NCBI GenBank assembly: GCA_009702325.1
Contig: WLID01000002.1
Location: 1 to 64,000, forward strand
From: Actinomycetota bacterium
GTDB taxonomy: Bacteria > Actinomycetota > Thermoleophilia > Gaiellales > Gaiellaceae
DNA length: 64,000 nt
Reading direction: 5' to 3'
Part shown: one piece after another, positions 17,151-24,592 of the stretch
How the letters are laid out: each line of letters starts with the position of its first letter
Position numbering within the stretch: the first letter of the stretch is position 1
Translations under genes and position numbers: made by a program
Notes under the pieces: model-generated
Database searches by the model: none
What the model was told of the DNA's origin: nothing
Seen by the model: the letters and a program-made list of their open reading frames with translations, nothing else

Positions 17151-17633
17151 ATGAGCGACGTTGCAACCCTCACCCCCGCCGAAGATTCGAAGGCGACCTA
17201 CCTCGCCGAACTCGCGTACATGAGCGCGGCAACACACTCGATGTCGACGCCTGAGCTCGAGCAGATCCTGACCGTCGCACGGCGCAACAACGTGCGGCTT
17301 GGGATCACCGGTGTGCTGCTCTACTCCGACGGCTCGTTCTTGCAGGTTCTCGAAGGACCCGCCCACGCCGTCGACGAGATCTTCGAGCAGCTCGAGACCG
17401 ACCCGCGGCACTGCAACGTCGTGCTCGTGTCGCGACGGCTCGTTGCGGAACGGAGCTTCGGCGACTGGCAGATGGGCTTCGTGGACTTCAGCCATCACGC
17501 AAACAACCTCGACGGTTTCGTCGACTTCTTCCGTGACGGCGTCCGGGTCTGTCGCGAGCACCAGGACACGCGGCCTGTTGAGCGGTTGCTCGACGGCTTC
17601 CGCGAAGGCCGCTGGCACCAGCACGTCTCGTAG
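17151..17633 (+). CDS. BLUF-domain blue-light photoreceptor
   Basis: 160 aa; an FAD-binding BLUF domain spans about residues 18-112. The photochemical residues are present: Y23 (LAYMSAAT), N46/N47 followed by GITG, Q65 (GSFLQVLEG), W106 and M108 (DWQMGF). The C-terminal ~45 residues have no output domain, so this is a short BLUF protein that must signal by protein contact. The open frame upstream of 17151 is antisense to the membrane-protein gene. No cyclase, EAL or regulator gene is adjacent; the divergent neighbour is a possible partner only by position. Confidence 0.9.
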   Translation: MSDVATLTPAEDSKATYLAELAYMSAATHSMSTPELEQILTVARRNNVRLGITGVLLYSDGSFLQVLEGPAHAVDEIFEQLETDPRHCNVVLVSRRLVAERSFGDWQMGFVDFSHHANNLDGFVDFFRDGVRVCREHQDTRPVERLLDGFREGRWHQHVS

Positions 17634-17640
17634 GGTCGAG

Positions 17641-17838
17641 TTAGCGCCCGGTCGCGCGCCGGAGCGAGAGGTACAGCACGCCCGCCACGGCCGCCGGCAT
17701 CACCCACCACGCCGAAACGTCCCCACGCGCTGCCAGCGCTGTCGCGCCGATTGCGGCGACCACCATCACGGCCGTGCGCCAGTCGTCACCAACGACGAAA
17801 TCCCACCAGAAGCGGGCGAAAGCAACGACGTAGCTCAC
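17641..17838 (-). CDS. Small membrane protein
   Basis: 65 aa with two predicted membrane helices (about 20-37 and 45-60) and an aromatic N-terminus (ARFWWDFVVGDDW). The GTG start overlaps the stop of the upstream membrane-protein gene (GTGA), so it is very likely translated with it. Possibly an accessory subunit; no family recognised. Confidence 0.6.
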   Translation of the reverse strand: MSYVVAFARFWWDFVVGDDWRTAVMVVAAIGATALAARGDVSAWWVMPAAVAGVLYLSLRRATGR

Positions 17839-18587
17839 CCGGACACCTCGCGTGCCTGGACGGCCTCGCGCCACGTGCGCAGCAGCCTGACGTAGCCGAG
17901 CGACATCGCGATGACGAAGGCGAGGACGCCGAGCAGGGCGACGTCGCTTCCGGGCCAGTGTGCACCGGCCCCTTCAGCCGACCAGAAGATGCCAAACGAG
18001 GTGAGCATCACGCCGACACTGAACTTCATGGTGTTTTCGGGCACCCGTGCGAGCGGTGCGCGAACGGCAACACCGACCACCACGACAAGAACGACCGCCG
18101 CGCCAGCACCGAGCGCCGCAAGGCCCATGTGACCTTGAGCTGTTCCGAAGGTGACGACGATGAACGCGACCTCGAGGCCTTCGAGCAGCACGCCTTTGAA
18201 CGCAAGCGTGAAGCCGTACCAATCCAGGCCGAGCCGCTCGTCCGTATCGGCACCTCGTGCCGCACGAAGCTCTCTGGCGAAGATCTCATCCTCGTCGTGC
18301 AGCGCCTTGAAGCCGCTGGCGCGCAGGATCGCCTTCCGCAGCCACTGGAGCCCGAATACGAGCAAGACTCCGCCGACGATCAACCGAAGGCTGTCGAGTG
18401 GCGCATGTCGAAGTGCTGGCCCGAAGATGACGATCGCAAGCGCGAGCACTGCGGTTGCGCCAGCGGTTCCCGCGAGGGCCGATCTCCAGCCGCGTGCAAG
18501 TCCGGCCGCGAGCACGATCGTGAGCGCCTCCACCATTTCGACAGCGCTCGCGAGGAAGGTCGAGAGGAGAAGGACGGTCAGGCTCAT
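17835..18587 (-). CDS. Predicted multi-pass membrane protein, possible transporter
   Basis: 250 aa, about seven TMs. The two halves carry related acidic membrane motifs, SAVEMVEALTIVL near the N-terminus and VLLEGLEVAFIVVTFG near residue 135, consistent with an internally duplicated cation or small-molecule transporter. The central cytosolic loop (ALHDEDEIFARELRAARG) is charged. It appears related to the uncharacterised predicted membrane proteins grouped as COG4280, from memory rather than a search. It is followed by an overlapping 65-aa membrane protein. Confidence 0.65.
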   Translation of the reverse strand: MSLTVLLLSTFLASAVEMVEALTIVLAAGLARGWRSALAGTAGATAVLALAIVIFGPALRHAPLDSLRLIVGGVLLVFGLQWLRKAILRASGFKALHDEDEIFARELRAARGADTDERLGLDWYGFTLAFKGVLLEGLEVAFIVVTFGTAQGHMGLAALGAGAAVVLVVVVGVAVRAPLARVPENTMKFSVGVMLTSFGIFWSAEGAGAHWPGSDVALLGVLAFVIAMSLGYVRLLRTWREAVQAREVSG

Positions 18588-18633
18588 CGGTCGTCCGAGT
18601 ATGCGCGCTCAGCGGCGACCGCGCGAGAAAGGT

Positions 18634-19086
18634 CTAGGCGTCGGGTACCGGTTGGATCGTCTGGAATGTGAACGCCTCTCGCGTCGACCCGTGCTCGGCG
18701 AGCAGTGTCAGGCGACGCAGCCCTTCCGACACTGTGGGGATCTCGCCCTCCGCAATCCACCACATCACGTAGGCCGGTAGGTCAAGACGTTCGAACCAGT
18801 CGCGACGTCGGCGCAGGGCGTCGAGGTGGTCGCGATGCTTGTAGGTGAAGGCGTGAAGCGACTCGACATCGCGCCAAACTGTCATGTTGACCACCAGGTT
18901 GTTCGCGCCGGGGATCTCGATCGGGTCAGCCTCGAGCACGTCGTCGTGCATCCGCCACACGAACCCGGGGGTGACGTCGGCTTTCGCGTTCAACCCGTCG
19001 ATCGCGTTGGTGAAGTCGGCCATACGCGGGTCGGTCGTCGGCCACCGCCCAGCGGCAACGTTGAACTCGGCGATGTTGAAGTGCAT
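18634..19086 (-). CDS. DUF3291-domain protein
   Basis: 150 aa, dimeric alpha/beta-barrel type. Diagnostic pieces are MHFNIAEFNVAAGRW, TPGFVWRMHDD, NMTVWRDVESLHAFTYKH, the RRRDWFER loop and YVMWWIAEGEIPTVSEG. Function unknown for the family. A GGGAGGGAGGCCGG Shine-Dalgarno precedes the ATG. It lies between the tRNA-Ile gene and the transporter pair, all on the minus strand. Confidence 0.85.
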   Translation of the reverse strand: MHFNIAEFNVAAGRWPTTDPRMADFTNAIDGLNAKADVTPGFVWRMHDDVLEADPIEIPGANNLVVNMTVWRDVESLHAFTYKHRDHLDALRRRRDWFERLDLPAYVMWWIAEGEIPTVSEGLRRLTLLAEHGSTREAFTFQTIQPVPDA

Positions 19087-19153
19087 CCGGCCTCCCTCCC
19101 GCGCTCAAATCGTTCGGCGAAGGCTAAATCACACGAACGTCTGGCGGAGGCAA

Positions 19154-19226
19154 TGGGCCCGGGTGGATTCGAACCACCGACCGACGGATTATGAGTCCGC
19201 TGCTCTAACCGCTGAGCTACAGGCCC
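19154..19226 (-). tRNA. tRNA-Ile (anticodon CAU, lysidine type)
   Basis: A 73-nt cloverleaf without encoded CCA. The acceptor stem GGGCCTG / CGGGCCC pairs fully with one G-U; the anticodon loop is CTCATAA within stem GCGGA/TCCGT, and the T-loop is TTCGAAT. A CAU tRNA with this GACTCATAATC core and without initiator features resembles E. coli ileX, the minor tRNA that reads AUA after TilS converts C34 to lysidine. Elongator tRNA-Met is the alternative. Confidence 0.85.
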
Positions 19227-19269
19227 GACCGTCGGACGGTACCGCACTCATCACACGGCGAGAGCCGCC

Positions 19270-19608
19270 CTAGCCGCCAGCAAGCTTGACGCGATAGCCA
19301 TCACGCTCAAGCCGGGCGGCGACCTTCTCGCGGTGGTCGCCCTGAATCTCAACCGCACCATCCTTCACCGACCCACCGGAGCCGCACAAACGCTTGAGAT
19401 CGCTCGCGACGGTCGTCAGAGCCCCGCCCGGTAGGCCCCGCACGACGGTCACGATCTTCCCGCCCCGTCCACCCTTCTCGCGAAACACGCGGATGACACC
19501 GTCGGCTGGGAGCGCTGGCCCGCTCGAAACCGTTTGCGCGGCGCGCTTGCGGGCGTCACGGCGGTGGTCGCCATCCTCAGTGGAGTAGACAAGGCTGCTG
19601 TTCGACAC
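19270..19608 (-). CDS. YciH/SUI1-family translation factor
   Basis: Homologue of eIF1 (SUI1 fold), 112 aa. The core VIRVFREKGGRGGKIVTVV, LKRLCGSGGSVKDG and the final VEIQGDHREKVAARL are typical of bacterial YciH, which affects initiation-codon fidelity. GTG 19608 is supported by a TACGAT box exactly 6 nt upstream and by family length (about 108 aa). It lies head-to-head with the YjbQ gene. Confidence 0.9.
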   Translation of the reverse strand: MSNSSLVYSTEDGDHRRDARKRAAQTVSSGPALPADGVIRVFREKGGRGGKIVTVVRGLPGGALTTVASDLKRLCGSGGSVKDGAVEIQGDHREKVAARLERDGYRVKLAGG

Positions 19609-19614
19609 GTTGCG

Positions 19615-19620
19615 ATCGTA
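19615..19620 (-). promoter_or_regulatory. -10 box of the YciH gene
   Basis: TACGAT, 6 nt before the GTG at 19608. Confidence 0.55.
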
Positions 19621-19701
19621 ACGCGCCACGAACCGCCGCCCCAACGTCAGGCGGAGTGGCGTGGGCCGCGCCCACTGAGCCGCGACGCGAGGCGGGATCG
19701 C

Positions 19702-19707
19702 TAGAGT
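19702..19707 (+). promoter_or_regulatory. -10 box of the YjbQ gene
   Basis: TAGAGT, 7 nt before the ATG at 19715. Confidence 0.55.
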
Positions 19708-19714
19708 CCAGCCG

Positions 19715-20167
19715 ATGAAGATTCATCAGGAAGAACGCCACTTCCGCACGAAGGGTGGCCTTCACATCACAGACATCACCGAAGACGTGCGCCAGATCGT
19801 CGCCGAATCGGGTGTCACAGACGGCATCTGCCTCGTCTACTCGCCGCACACCACCTGCTGTGTGCGCGTCAACGAGTTCGAAAATGGCATGTTCGAAGAC
19901 TTCGCACGCCTCCTGCGTCGCCTGATCCCGCACGACACGTACTACGCGCACGACGACTGGGATCGCCGCACCGAGAACATCTGCGAAGAGGACATGGAGG
20001 TCGGCAACGGCCATTCGCACTGCATGTCGATGCTGCTTGGCTCATCGAGTGAGTCGATGCCCGTGTTCGACGGCGACCTTGCGCTCGGCACCTGGCAGCG
20101 TGTCCTCTTCATCGAACTCGACCGTGAGCGCGATCGTCGCTGGCTCGTGAAGGTCGTCGGCAACTAG
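19715..20167 (+). CDS. YjbQ/UPF0047 family protein
   Basis: 150 aa. Conserved residues are SPHTTCCVRVNE, EVGNGHSHCMSMLLG and GTWQRVLFIELDRERDR, with the His cluster typical of UPF0047. Members show weak thiamine-phosphate synthase activity in E. coli, so they are sometimes called secondary thiamine-phosphate synthases; the true role is unclear. It is followed 12 bp later by a membrane-anchored protein gene. Confidence 0.9.
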   Translation: MKIHQEERHFRTKGGLHITDITEDVRQIVAESGVTDGICLVYSPHTTCCVRVNEFENGMFEDFARLLRRLIPHDTYYAHDDWDRRTENICEEDMEVGNGHSHCMSMLLGSSSESMPVFDGDLALGTWQRVLFIELDRERDRRWLVKVVGN

Positions 20168-20179
20168 CGCCGCACACAC

Positions 20180-20608
20180 ATGTCGTACTTCCTGATCCCA
20201 CTGATCATCCTGATCGTGCTCGTCGTCCTGATGGGCATCATCGCGTTCCTCTCGCGTTTCCGGAAGGGCCGCTACCTGCGCCCGATCATCGTCGGGCTGG
20301 CGAAGATCGGCTGGATTCGGCGCATGTTCGAGAAGGCAAGCCAGGCGCAGATCGAGCGGAGCCAGCCCGAGCTTGCAAGCGCCCTCCGCAAGCTGAAGCG
20401 GCTTGGCCCGAACCCCGACCCGCGCAAGGTGCATCAGGCACTCATGTCGCTGACGGTTGCCGAACGCCGTGCCTACATGGAGGCGCAAGAGGCCCAGGTC
20501 GGCTCACAGACCGAGCCAATGAACCGTCAACTCCGCCGCGGCCAGTCGAAGATTCAGAGCACGACGAAGCCCGGCTCTGCCGGTCGCAAGTCGCGCCGCC
20601 GCAAGTAA
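20180..20608 (+). CDS. Membrane-anchored basic protein, unknown function
   Basis: 142 aa: one N-terminal membrane helix (residues 4-24), then a cytosolic helical region with LASALRKLKRLGPNPDP and HQALMSLTVAERRAYMEAQ, and a strongly basic tail (GRKSRRRK). No family recognised. Twelve bp after the YjbQ gene, so probably in the same transcript, and nearly abutting the convergent esterase gene. Confidence 0.65.
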   Translation: MSYFLIPLIILIVLVVLMGIIAFLSRFRKGRYLRPIIVGLAKIGWIRRMFEKASQAQIERSQPELASALRKLKRLGPNPDPRKVHQALMSLTVAERRAYMEAQEAQVGSQTEPMNRQLRRGQSKIQSTTKPGSAGRKSRRRK

Positions 20609-20620
20609 CGGCCGAGAGCG

Positions 20621-21598
20621 CTAGAACAGCGCAGGTGGCGCGGGCGGTCGTACGACCTTGAGCGCCTGGCCGATCAGCTCACCGATCTCCGTGAGCGCCT
20701 CGTCGGCACGCGTGAAGATCGTCGGCATCCGCAGGAACCCGTGGATCATGCCGTCGTAGCGGAGACCCTCGGTCTCGATGCCCGCGAAGTGCATCCGTTC
20801 AGCGTACGCCTCGCCCTCATCGCGGAGCACGTCGTGCTCGGCGGTAACCACGATGGCGGGGCAAAGCCGACGAATGTCTTGGATCTCGATCGGTGACACA
20901 TCAGGGTCTTGGCGGAACGCGTGCGTACCGATGTACGCGTCCCAGAAGAACTCCATCGCCTTGCGCGTGAGGCCGAAGCCGGTCTCGAACATCTCGTAGG
21001 AGACGGTGTTCATCTTCGCGCTTGTTACCGGGTAGAGCAACACCTGGAGTGCGAGATAGAAGTCGCCGTGGTCGCGGGCGCGCCGTGCAACGACCGCGGC
21101 AAGCGTTCCGCCAGCGCTGTCGCCTGCGACACCGATCCGGTCGGGGTCGACGCCGAGCTCAGCCGCGTTCTTCACAACCCACTTGGTCGCGTTCCAGCAG
21201 TCTTCAAGCGGCGCCGGAAACGGATGCTCGGGCGCAAGCCGATAGTCGACCGACACGACGATCACGCCGGCACGCTGTGCGATCGCGCGTGCCATTCCCT
21301 CATGCGTGTCGACGCTGCCGAGCACCCAACCGCCACCGTGAAAGAAGACAATGCAGGCGCATGGCTCGTCGGTTTCAAACGGGCGGATAATCCGCACCGG
21401 CACACCGTCGTCTGTGTGCCTGTCTTCCATCTCGAACACCGGGTCGTACGGCATCGAGAACATCTCGATCGTCGCCTCCATGTTCGCGCGCGCCTCTGCG
21501 GGCGTCACATCGAACACAGCAGGGACGTTCGCGGCCGCCATCTGCTCGAGATACGCAGCGACCTGCGGGTCAAGCGGTGGGATCTCAAAGTCGGTCAT
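20621..21598 (-). CDS. Alpha/beta hydrolase, hormone-sensitive-lipase-like esterase
   Basis: 325 aa carboxylesterase of the HSL (family IV) type. The oxyanion motif is HGGGW, the nucleophile elbow GDSAGG, and the acid/base pair follow in VTAEHDVLRDEG and DGMIHGFL. The N-terminal cap (PLDPQVAAYLEQMAAANVP) is typical. ATG 21598 begins the conserved part; no leaderless box is seen. Substrate is probably short-chain acyl or aryl esters. Confidence 0.9.
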   Translation of the reverse strand: MTDFEIPPLDPQVAAYLEQMAAANVPAVFDVTPAEARANMEATIEMFSMPYDPVFEMEDRHTDDGVPVRIIRPFETDEPCACIVFFHGGGWVLGSVDTHEGMARAIAQRAGVIVVSVDYRLAPEHPFPAPLEDCWNATKWVVKNAAELGVDPDRIGVAGDSAGGTLAAVVARRARDHGDFYLALQVLLYPVTSAKMNTVSYEMFETGFGLTRKAMEFFWDAYIGTHAFRQDPDVSPIEIQDIRRLCPAIVVTAEHDVLRDEGEAYAERMHFAGIETEGLRYDGMIHGFLRMPTIFTRADEALTEIGELIGQALKVVRPPAPPALF

Positions 21599-21708
21599 TC
21601 CTAAAGAAGCTAGCCGAAGCACAGGCGATTGCCCACCCGCCACCCGCAGGGAAGCGTGGTACCTCGTTGAACACGGCCGCAATCCCCGTGCTTTCCAAGG
21701 AGGCAGGA

Positions 21709-22104
21709 ATGAAGGACTTTCGTGCGTTTCTCATGCGAGGCAATCTCGTCGACATGGCTGTTGGCGTCGTGATTGGCGTTGCGTTCGGTGGTGTCGTCAC
21801 CGCGCTTGTCGAAGACCTCTTTACGCCGCTGATCGCCGCGATCGGTGGCAAGCCAGACTTTTCGTCGTTGGCGTTCACGATCAATGGCAGCCACTTCCTC
21901 TACGGCCAGTTCATCAACGCGGTGATCTCGTTCGTGATCGTCGCCGCCGCGATCTTCTACCTCGTCGTCAAGCCGGTGGGCGCGATGATGGCCCGTATGG
22001 CGAAGGCCGAGGCTGAGGGTCCCCCTACGCGCGAGTGTCCCGAATGCCTGAGCAGCATCCCGGTTGCTGCACGCCGCTGCTCGCACTGCACCTCAGCCGT
22101 TTGA
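21709..22104 (+). CDS. mscL: Large-conductance mechanosensitive channel with C-terminal zinc ribbon
   Basis: 131 aa. The N-terminal MKDFRAFLMRGNLVDMAVG and two TMs (14-45, 68-90) define MscL, which opens as a pentamer on hypo-osmotic shock. After the cytoplasmic helix a CxxC-x10-CxxC module (C110, C113, C124, C127) forms a small zinc-ribbon-like tail, also known in some other MscL homologues. It has the best Shine-Dalgarno of the plus-strand genes (AAGGAGGCAGGA). Confidence 0.95.
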   Translation: MKDFRAFLMRGNLVDMAVGVVIGVAFGGVVTALVEDLFTPLIAAIGGKPDFSSLAFTINGSHFLYGQFINAVISFVIVAAAIFYLVVKPVGAMMARMAKAEAEGPPTRECPECLSSIPVAARRCSHCTSAV

Positions 22105-22116
22105 CGTACTGAGAAG

Positions 22117-22144
22117 GCGGTCGCCGTTCGGGGACGGCGGCCGC
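22117..22144. terminator. Bidirectional hairpin between mscL and the MFS gene
   Basis: GCGGTCGCCGT-TCGGGG-ACGGCGGCCGC, an 11-bp stem with one G-U pair, centred between two convergent stop codons. Confidence 0.6.
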
Positions 22145-22148
22145 TTCC

Positions 22149-23750
22149 TCATTCGCTTCGTTCGCGTTCGCCGGTATTTGGCGGTAGTCGAAGCGACGCG
22201 AGGAAGCCGAGGAACACAAAGCCTGCGGCGATGAATGCCGCCCGGCGAGCACTTCCAACGAACGCCTCTTCGACGGCAGCGATCACTGGCGTTGCGGCGT
22301 GATCGGCGCGGAGTTGCGGCAGGATCGCCCCGCCGCTTTGCTCGACGCTCGTGATGATCTGCGCCTTCATAGCGGCCGGCACGTTGGGCAGCGCCTCGAT
22401 CTTCGCGCGGGTTCCACTGTTCAGGCCGAGCGTGAGCGCTGTTCCGAGGATGGCGATGCCAACCGCCGAGCCGACCTGACGGGACGTGCTCTGCATGCCT
22501 GACCCTTGGCCCGACTGGGCACGCGGAATGTCGGCGAGGATGACGCTCGTGAGCTGCGCGGTCGCGAGGCCGACACCCAGCCCGTAGATGAAGAGTTGCG
22601 GGCAGAACTCCCAGGCAGAGCGATGAGTGGCGAACGTCAGACCGACGGCTGTGATGCCGATCACCTCGGTGCCGAGGCCGATCTGCACGACGCGCCGGGC
22701 ACCGATGCGGTTTGTCACCTGGGCGGCGACACCGCCTGCAACGAATGCCCCACCCGCAAGCGCAGCCAAGATGACGCCCGTCTTGAACGCGGTAAGCCCC
22801 AGCACCGATTGGAGAAACAGCGGGATCACGAACACGAGGCCGAGCTCGCCGAGACCGACGATCAGCACCGCCGCCGTTCCATAACGGAAGCTCGGGATGC
22901 GGAAGAGCGTCAGATCAAGCAGCACCGGCTTCCGCGCCCTCCCCCGCGCCTGTTCGATGAGCACGAAGGCGACGAGCGCGACGACGCCCAGGACGAACGC
23001 AGCGGGGATCACCGACGTCGAACCAAAGTCGACGCCGAGAAACGTGCGTTTCGCTTCCCACCAGCCGTAGGTCTGACCTTCGATGAGCCCAAACACGATG
23101 GCCGCGAACCCAAACGTGGAGAGCGCGATGCCGCTGAGATCGACGCCACGGGCCGGATGATCGTCGCGGCTTTCAGCGACGAAGAGCAGCGCGCCAATGA
23201 ACGCAACGATCGCGACCGGAACGTTGACATAGAAGGCCCAGCGCCACGAGAGGTGCGTGGTGAACCATCCACCGGCGAGCGGCCCGAGCGCGGCCATGCC
23301 GCCGATCGTCGAGCCCCAGATGCCAAAGGCAATCGCGCGTTCGCGACCACGGAAGTTCGCGTTCACGATCGAGAGCGTCGCCGGAAGGATGAACGCCCCT
23401 CCCACCCCTTGCAGCAGCCGTCCAGTGAGCAGGATCGTCCCGCTCTGCGCCTCAGCGGTCAGCAGCGACGCGGCCAAGAAGACGGCGAGGCCGATGAGGA
23501 ACATCAGTCGGCGGCCGAACAGGTCACCGAATCGCCCGAACGTGATGAGGAGCGACGCGAAAACAAGCGAGTAGATCGAGTTCGCCCACTCGGCCTGGGT
23601 GATGCCAATGCCGAGCTCGCGGATGATCGTCGGGATCGCAACGTTCACGATCGACGCGTCGACGATGATCATCGCCACGCCCAGCGTGATCGCGACCAGG
23701 CCAAACCAGCGGCCTCGCTGATGTCTCACCGACGCGGTAGGCGCTTCCAT
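22149..23750 (-). CDS. MFS drug:H+ antiporter, DHA2 (14-TM) family
   Basis: 533 aa with 14 predicted membrane segments. Motif A (GRFGDLFGRR), motif B-like LLTGRLLQGVGGAFILP, motif C region (STIGGMAALGPLAGG) and the acidic D31 in VDASIVNVAIPTI are typical of EmrB/QacA-type efflux pumps. Substrate cannot be told. No adjacent TetR or MarR regulator, which is unusual for this class. Ends at a shared terminator with mscL. Confidence 0.92.
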   Translation of the reverse strand: MEAPTASVRHQRGRWFGLVAITLGVAMIIVDASIVNVAIPTIIRELGIGITQAEWANSIYSLVFASLLITFGRFGDLFGRRLMFLIGLAVFLAASLLTAEAQSGTILLTGRLLQGVGGAFILPATLSIVNANFRGRERAIAFGIWGSTIGGMAALGPLAGGWFTTHLSWRWAFYVNVPVAIVAFIGALLFVAESRDDHPARGVDLSGIALSTFGFAAIVFGLIEGQTYGWWEAKRTFLGVDFGSTSVIPAAFVLGVVALVAFVLIEQARGRARKPVLLDLTLFRIPSFRYGTAAVLIVGLGELGLVFVIPLFLQSVLGLTAFKTGVILAALAGGAFVAGGVAAQVTNRIGARRVVQIGLGTEVIGITAVGLTFATHRSAWEFCPQLFIYGLGVGLATAQLTSVILADIPRAQSGQGSGMQSTSRQVGSAVGIAILGTALTLGLNSGTRAKIEALPNVPAAMKAQIITSVEQSGGAILPQLRADHAATPVIAAVEEAFVGSARRAAFIAAGFVFLGFLASLRLPPNTGERERSE

Positions 23751-23795
23751 CTCGCCATCCTCGCAGTCGTGGGCTCATCGCTGCGGAAATTCGTG

Positions 23796-23830
23796 TGCGG
23801 CCGAGCCCCTATCCCGGGGGCTCGGCCGCA
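23796..23830 (-). terminator. Long GC-rich hairpin after the cytochrome gene
   Basis: A perfect 14-bp stem (TGCGGCCGAGCCCC and its complement, 7-nt loop) 29 nt beyond the stop of the cytochrome c gene; no U-tract. Confidence 0.65.
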
Positions 23831-23858
23831 GTCGTACTGGAGCTTGTGCGCGAGGGCG

Positions 23859-24482
23859 CTAGTGCGTCGACGCGTAGACGTATGCCGAAACGTCCTGGAT
23901 CTGCTTCGACGAAAGCTGCGACTTGTATGCCGGCATCGAGCCCTTACCGTTCGTCACACGATCGACGATCAGTGAGAGCGTCGGCTTCTTGAGGTCGAGG
24001 TTCGGCCCGATCGCACCGGTTGAACCGGCTGCCTTCATCGTGTGGCACGCGCCGCAGCCCGTGTTCGTCCACACAACCTTGCCGGCTGTCACCGAGCCAC
24101 CCGATGATGCGGGTGCGGTGATGGCGAACGTGCCCTTCATGCCCTTCGCTGCCTGGCCAGCAACGGTCGAGAGGTAGGCGAATTTGCCAGCCTTCGCGAA
24201 CGTGACCTTCAGCGTCGCCTGAGCCTTCGGCTTGATCAACGGCGTGACTTTGCCGTTCACCTTGAACGTGTGCTTGACCTTGCCGACGTTCTTGACGATG
24301 AACGTGACGCTCCCGACCGGAGCGGTCTTGGAGGTGAACTTGAAGTAGTAGTCGCCAGCGGTGACGGTGACCGTCTTCGTCGCGGTCGTAGTGTTCGCGT
24401 GTGCGAACGCTTGAGCGGCGAAGGCGAGCACCAAAACGCCGACAGTGACGAGAACGTAGATATGTGACCGTCGAGTTTTCAT
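23859..24482 (-). CDS. Exported cytochrome c with a cupredoxin-like N-terminal domain
   Basis: 207 aa. A signal peptide (residues 1-28) is followed by a plastocyanin/azurin-like beta domain (35-122) and a class I cytochrome c domain with C143GAC146H147 and a likely axial Met183 (KGSMPAY). In the beta domain the first copper His (H71, VKHTF) and the Met (M115, KGMKG) remain, but the expected Cys and second His are S105 and Q110, so type-1 copper binding is doubtful. ATG 24482 follows a TAGCGT box by 7 nt. Probably periplasmic electron transfer. Confidence 0.88.
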   Translation of the reverse strand: MKTRRSHIYVLVTVGVLVLAFAAQAFAHANTTTATKTVTVTAGDYYFKFTSKTAPVGSVTFIVKNVGKVKHTFKVNGKVTPLIKPKAQATLKVTFAKAGKFAYLSTVAGQAAKGMKGTFAITAPASSGGSVTAGKVVWTNTGCGACHTMKAAGSTGAIGPNLDLKKPTLSLIVDRVTNGKGSMPAYKSQLSSKQIQDVSAYVYASTH

Positions 24483-24489
24483 ACCGGTC

Positions 24490-24495
24490 ACGCTA
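24490..24495 (-). promoter_or_regulatory. -10 box of the cytochrome gene
   Basis: TAGCGT, 7 nt before the ATG at 24482. Confidence 0.5.
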
Positions 24496-24592
24496 CTCCC
24501 GAAACGACCCCTCGAAAGGCCCGCACACGATTCTTTACGGGAGTCGGTGCGAATGTTTACCGCTGCCTCACGAGATGTGAGGGAAAGCTGTG

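Noticed and set aside
22506..23975. 489-codon open frame on the plus strand opposite the MFS transporter
   Set aside because: Its product is Arg/Asp/Glu-rich with no hydrophobic core or motif; it is the usual antisense shadow of a GC-rich gene, and the MFS reading is unambiguous.
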